This document shows positions 60,669 through 64,000 of a stretch of 64,000 nucleotides of DNA, piece by piece. Within the stretch, counting starts at the first letter, position 1. Every line of letters starts with the position of its first letter. The translations under genes were made by a program, and so were the position numbers. Below the pieces are notes generated by a model. That model had not been told where the DNA came from. It worked only from the letters and a program-made list of their open reading frames with translations, and ran no database searches. Source of the DNA: Lachnospiraceae bacterium (GTDB lineage Bacteria; Bacillota; Clostridia; Lachnospirales; Lachnospiraceae); the NCBI GenBank assembly GCA_003507655.1, contig DNUZ01000030.1, forward strand, positions 62,001 through 126,000, in the 5' to 3' direction.

Positions 60669-62123
60669 CTATCTGCCTTCTGCTAAAGTGCCAAGATAAT
60701 AAAAACCTTTACATTCATCTAAGGAAACATTTACAATCTTTCCGATCAGATCCGCACCACCCGGTACATGGACAACGGAATTATTGCTCAGTCTTCCGGT
60801 AACAAGATGTTCATCCTGTGCGTTGATCTCTTCAATCAGAACTTTTTGTACCGTTCCCTGTAATGCACCGGCTTTTTGACTTCCGATCTCCTGGACGACA
60901 TGTAGCAACCGGTCAAAACGGTCTTTTACCACCTCTGGCGACACCTGATCTTCTTTTGTCGCCGCCGGAGTTCCGGTACGTTTTGAATAAATAAAGGTAA
61001 ATGCACTGTCATACTGCACTTCTTTTACAACTTCCATGGTTTCTAGGAAATCTTCCTCTGTCTCACCCGGAAATCCGACAATGATATCTGTCGTAAGTGC
61101 AATATCAGGAACTGCCGCACGAATTTTCTTTACCAGTTCTAGATACTGCTCTTTCGTATAATGACGGTTCATCTCTTTTAAGATGCGGCTGCTGCCGGAT
61201 TGTAACGGAAGATGCAAGTGTTTGCAGATTTTTTTCGATTTTCCTAACACTTCTATCAATTCATCGGATAGATCCTTTGGATGCGAAGTCATAAAACGGA
61301 TCCGCTCTAAACCGTCGATTTTTTCTACTTCTTCTAACAACTGTGCAAACGTCATCGGATGCTCTAAGTTCTTGCCATAGGAATTGACATTCTGCCCTAA
61401 GAGCATGACTTCTACGACACCGTCTGCTACAAGCCGTTCGATCTCACGGATAATGTCTTTTGGATCGCGGCTGCGCTCTCTTCCACGCACATATGGAACA
61501 ATACAATAGCTGCAGAAATTGTTGCATCCGAACATGATATTGACACCGGATTTGAATGTATATTTACGTTCTACCGGTAAATCCTCTACGATTTTGTCGG
61601 TGTCTTTCCAGATGTCAACGATCATTCCTTTGGATTCAAATGCAGCTACGATCAATTCTGCAAATTTATAGATGTTATGCGTTCCAAATACCAGATCCAC
61701 AAAACGATAGCTTGTCCGTATCTTTTCTACAACTTCCGGCTCCTGCATCATGCATCCACAAAGCCCGATCATCATATCCGGATTCTTTTTTTTCTGGCTG
61801 TGCAGGTATCCTAAGCGGCCATAGACTTTGTTATTGGCATTTTCACGAACGGTACAGGTATTATAGATCACAAAATCCGCATCTTCAGTCTCTTTTTTTA
61901 CATATCCGATCTGTTCTAATATCCCGATTAATTTTTCGGAATCCCTCGCATTCATCTGACATCCAAAGGTATTGACGCAAAATGTAAGAGGCCGTCCCTT
62001 TTTCCGGCTTTTTTCCTGCACATACTGTCTTGCCTTTGCTATATAGTAATACTGCCGGTCCGGTTCTTCCTGTGGTGGATTCTGTGTTAAATCAATGTTA
62101 TCAAAATCTATATTTTCGTACAT
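60669..62123 (-). CDS. miaB: tRNA-2-methylthio-N6-dimethylallyladenosine synthase MiaB
   Basis: This 484-residue radical SAM enzyme methylthiolates A37 of tRNAs. N-terminal cysteine ligands are in NTFGCQMNARDSE, NTCTVREN and GLCGCMMQE; the radical SAM motif is GCNNFCSYCIVPYVRGRE; TRAM domain at the end. The N-terminal 45-residue extension is normal for clostridial MiaB. The ribosome site is weak and distant (AAAGG, 14 bases). It is the second methylthiotransferase in this window, with RimO. Confidence 0.95.
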   Translation of the reverse strand: MYENIDFDNIDLTQNPPQEEPDRQYYYIAKARQYVQEKSRKKGRPLTFCVNTFGCQMNARDSEKLIGILEQIGYVKKETEDADFVIYNTCTVRENANNKVYGRLGYLHSQKKKNPDMMIGLCGCMMQEPEVVEKIRTSYRFVDLVFGTHNIYKFAELIVAAFESKGMIVDIWKDTDKIVEDLPVERKYTFKSGVNIMFGCNNFCSYCIVPYVRGRERSRDPKDIIREIERLVADGVVEVMLLGQNVNSYGKNLEHPMTFAQLLEEVEKIDGLERIRFMTSHPKDLSDELIEVLGKSKKICKHLHLPLQSGSSRILKEMNRHYTKEQYLELVKKIRAAVPDIALTTDIIVGFPGETEEDFLETMEVVKEVQYDSAFTFIYSKRTGTPAATKEDQVSPEVVKDRFDRLLHVVQEIGSQKAGALQGTVQKVLIEEINAQDEHLVTGRLSNNSVVHVPGGADLIGKIVNVSLDECKGFYYLGTLAEGR

Positions 62124-62195
62124 GTGTTACAGTTTTACCTTTCTGATTTCTAATCGTTTGCGATTTTCTGATTTCCTGTGTTCTTTAGAGGTTCT

Positions 62196-63446
62196 CTATG
62201 GACGGATCTGTCCGTTACCATAGATGATGTATTTGGTGCTGGTCAGTGCTTCTAATCCCATCGGACCTCTGGCATGAAGTTTCTGGGTGCTGATTCCGAT
62301 CTCGGCACCAAACCCAAACTCAAATCCATCTGTAAAACGGGTGGATGCATTGACGTAAACTGCCGCGGCATCGACTTCGTCTAGGAATTTTTCTGCATTT
62401 GTGTAGTTCTCGGTAATGATAGCTTCGGAGTGTCCTGTGTTGTAACGGTTGATATGAGTAATCGCCTCAGCCGTTGATTTTACAGTCTTTATGGATAAAA
62501 TATAATCCAGATATTCTTTTCCCCAGTCTTCGTCTGATGCCGGGATGATGTCACTGCATGCTTCCTGACTTGCCTTATCGCCACGCATCTCAACATTTTT
62601 CTCCTTCAGACGCTCTGCTAATTTCGGAAGCAGTGCATCCTTGATATTTTCATGGACAACTAAGGACTCACAGGCATTGCAGACTCCGATCCGCTGTGTC
62701 TTTGCGTTGAAGATGATGTTGACCGCCATGTCTAAATCTGCACTCTCATCTACATAGATATGGCAGTTGCCGGTTCCTGTCTCGATTACCGGTACGGTTG
62801 CATTTTCTACAACGGCACGGATCAGTCCGGCTCCACCGCGTGGGATCAAAACATCTACATATCCGTTCATTTTCATAAATTCTGTCGTGGTCTCTCTGGA
62901 GGTATCTTCGATCAATGCGATGGCATTCTCATCTACACCACACTCCGCTAACGTACGTCGGATACTGGCAACGATTGCGATATTTGAGTGGAGCGCATCA
63001 CTTCCTCCTTTTAAGATCACTGCATTTCCGGTTTTAAAACAGAGTCCGAAGGCATCTGCCGTTACATTTGGACGTGCTTCATAGATAATGCCGACAACGC
63101 CAAGTGGTACACGTTTTTGACCGATCCTAAGACCATTTGGACGTTTTTTCATGGAAAGGACTTCACCGATTGGGTCATCTAAAGCGGCTACCTGTTCTAA
63201 TCCTTCTGCCATCTGCTCAATACGTTTTTCAGTTAATAAGAGACGGTCTAAGAGTCCTTCCGGCATTCCGTTCGCTTTTCCTGCCTCCATGTCCTTTGCA
63301 TTTTCGGCGATCAGTGTCTTTGCATCTTTGATCAGATTCTTTGCAACACAATTTAATACTTCATTTTTCTTATTGGTTTCAAGAAGTGCCATTTTTCCGG
63401 CAGCTTCTTTTGCCTTTATGCCAATTTCCATTAATTCTGCTTTCAT
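62196..63446 (-). CDS. proA: Glutamate-5-semialdehyde dehydrogenase
   Basis: This 416-residue NADPH-dependent enzyme reduces glutamyl phosphate in proline synthesis. The catalytic Cys is in [13 protein letters not shown]; other motifs are [40 protein letters not shown] and [12 protein letters not shown], cited here in shortened form by their key parts. proB is not visible and would lie beyond the end or elsewhere. Confidence 0.97.
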   Translation of the reverse strand: MKAELMEIGIKAKEAAGKMALLETNKKNEVLNCVAKNLIKDAKTLIAENAKDMEAGKANGMPEGLLDRLLLTEKRIEQMAEGLEQVAALDDPIGEVLSMKKRPNGLRIGQKRVPLGVVGIIYEARPNVTADAFGLCFKTGNAVILKGGSDALHSNIAIVASIRRTLAECGVDENAIALIEDTSRETTTEFMKMNGYVDVLIPRGGAGLIRAVVENATVPVIETGTGNCHIYVDESADLDMAVNIIFNAKTQRIGVCNACESLVVHENIKDALLPKLAERLKEKNVEMRGDKASQEACSDIIPASDEDWGKEYLDYILSIKTVKSTAEAITHINRYNTGHSEAIITENYTNAEKFLDEVDAAAVYVNASTRFTDGFEFGFGAEIGISTQKLHARGPMGLEALTSTKYIIYGNGQIRP

Positions 63447-63462
63447 AGTGTTTCTCCTCTCT

Positions 63463-64000
63463 TCATGATTTTGTGGTTTTTATCGTTCTATCCGGTGTTA
63501 CGATCCATTGCAGGGGAATATCAGTAACTTCTGTTGGAATATGATCTACAATCTGAAATTCATATGCAATTCCAACTTTTAGTAATCTGGGATGTCTTTC
63601 AAAATATCGGTCATAATATCCTGCTCCATGTCCGATGCGCCCGCCATCTATAGAAAAACCGACTCCGGGGGTCAGGCAAATAGCATCTTCCCAACAGACT
63701 TTTTGTTCACCGATAGGTTCCATGACTCCAAATTGTCCTTTTCGCACCTCATTTAAATCCTGTATTTCATAAAAATCCATGTTGTCACCGTCTGTTTTAG
63801 GTAGTGCGACACGTCTGCCGGTATCTAACAGCCATTGTATCAGAGGAAGCAGAGACAATTCTGTTCCCAACGGATAATACGCGTAAAAATATCCCCTGTT
63901 TTGCAGTTCTTCCCAGGTTGTCAACTGTCCCTTTGTATTGGTTGACAATTCCTTGCACAGGTTTTCGGGAAGTTCTTCCCGTTTTTGTAACAGTTCTTTT
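63463..64000 (-). CDS. 5-formyltetrahydrofolate cyclo-ligase (N-terminal end outside window)
   Basis: About 178 residues are visible; the frame continues to the window edge ([14 protein letters not shown] upstream of the first in-frame TTG at 63948), so the start is outside. The enzyme converts 5-formyl-THF to 5,10-methenyl-THF with ATP. The signature [11 protein letters not shown] and the GQFGVMEP block are clear. It precedes proA on the same strand with a 16-base gap. Confidence 0.93.
   Translation of the reverse strand, partial: KELLQKREELPENLCKELSTNTKGQLTTWEELQNRGYFYAYYPLGTELSLLPLIQWLLDTGRRVALPKTDGDNMDFYEIQDLNEVRKGQFGVMEPIGEQKVCWEDAICLTPGVGFSIDGGRIGHGAGYYDRYFERHPRLLKVGIAYEFQIVDHIPTEVTDIPLQWIVTPDRTIKTTKS

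Noticed and set aside
1..64000. CRISPR arrays, tRNA, rRNA, insertion sequences or tandem repeats
   Set aside because: No regularly spaced repeats, no cloverleaf with CCA-type 3' end, no transposase motif and no terminal inverted repeats were found by eye.

Overview
The window is a dense, AT-rich stretch of ordinary chromosome from a spore-forming, anaerobic Firmicute. The best fit is a member of Lachnospiraceae (Clostridia), similar to Roseburia or Agathobacter. Spore formation is suggested by an alpha/beta small acid-soluble spore protein, a GerW/YtfJ protein with its DUF2953 partner and a YlbJ-like membrane protein. The clostridial placement rests on the family-typical order (radical SAM TIGR03960, TIGR03936, RNase E/G, L21, Prp, L27, ObgE, YhbY, NadD, YqeK, RsfS), the short HisG with HisZ, and the Prp-cleaved extension on L27. 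I see no rRNA, tRNA, CRISPR, prophage or insertion sequence, and no gene-free stretch longer than about 215 bases.

Layout. 1-5222 (+): end of a HlyD-like adaptor, then yggS, sepF, ylmH, aroB, lspA and rluD, which is the tail of the division cluster with a shikimate gene inserted. 5329-5958 (+): a cytidylate-kinase-like gene with its own promoter. 6106-7406 (-): a lone pseudopilin and dtd. 7506-9292 (+): a TtcA-like ATPase and a Xer recombinase, convergent with plsC (-). 10195-11328: the SOS pair yneA-like/lexA, divergent over LexA boxes. 11470-13218 (-): an ECF sigma factor with an ECF-type promoter and an unrecognised 407-residue partner. 13364-23341 (-): the long ribosome/RNA/GTPase cluster, interrupted by a chemotaxis receptor. 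23387-28429 (-): hisZ-hisG-hisD-hisB-hisIE. 28539-36169 (-): eight tightly packed genes (pepD, M23 peptidase, RsuA, HAD, YgiQ, RluC, phosphatase, recU). 36220-37140 (+): ylbJ. 37153-43048 (-): yicC, gmk, rpoZ, rimO, pgsA, pncC, rsmD, coaD and a coiled-coil protein. 43208-44947 (+): rqcH. 45030-49487 (-): SASP, recG, DAK2 protein and Asp23 protein. 49701-49886 (+): rpmB. 49974-52418 (-): a 46-residue membrane protein, gerW, DUF2953, an unknown gene and a NUDIX gene. 52498-64000 (-): PBP, FtsW-like, U32 peptidase, zapA, ruvB, ruvA, Gx transporter, NusG-II, miaB, proA and a cut-off 5-formyltetrahydrofolate cyclo-ligase.

Most genes serve translation (RNA modification, ribosome assembly, ribosome quality control), cell division and wall synthesis, DNA repair, and histidine/proline/folate metabolism. 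I found no convincing large undescribed system. The best leads are smaller: (i) the ECF sigma/407-residue unit with a likely autoregulatory promoter and no recognisable anti-sigma; (ii) the HisIE protein with an extra N-terminal HisA/HisF-like half-barrel lacking the catalytic aspartates; (iii) a solitary pseudopilin with two repeated C-terminal modules; (iv) a palindromic terminator that gives two convergent genes the same C-terminal peptide; (v) a 149-base out-of-frame overlap of ftsW-like and PBP genes; (vi) an unlisted 46-residue membrane protein. All assignments come from reading motifs and context by eye; no database search was run.
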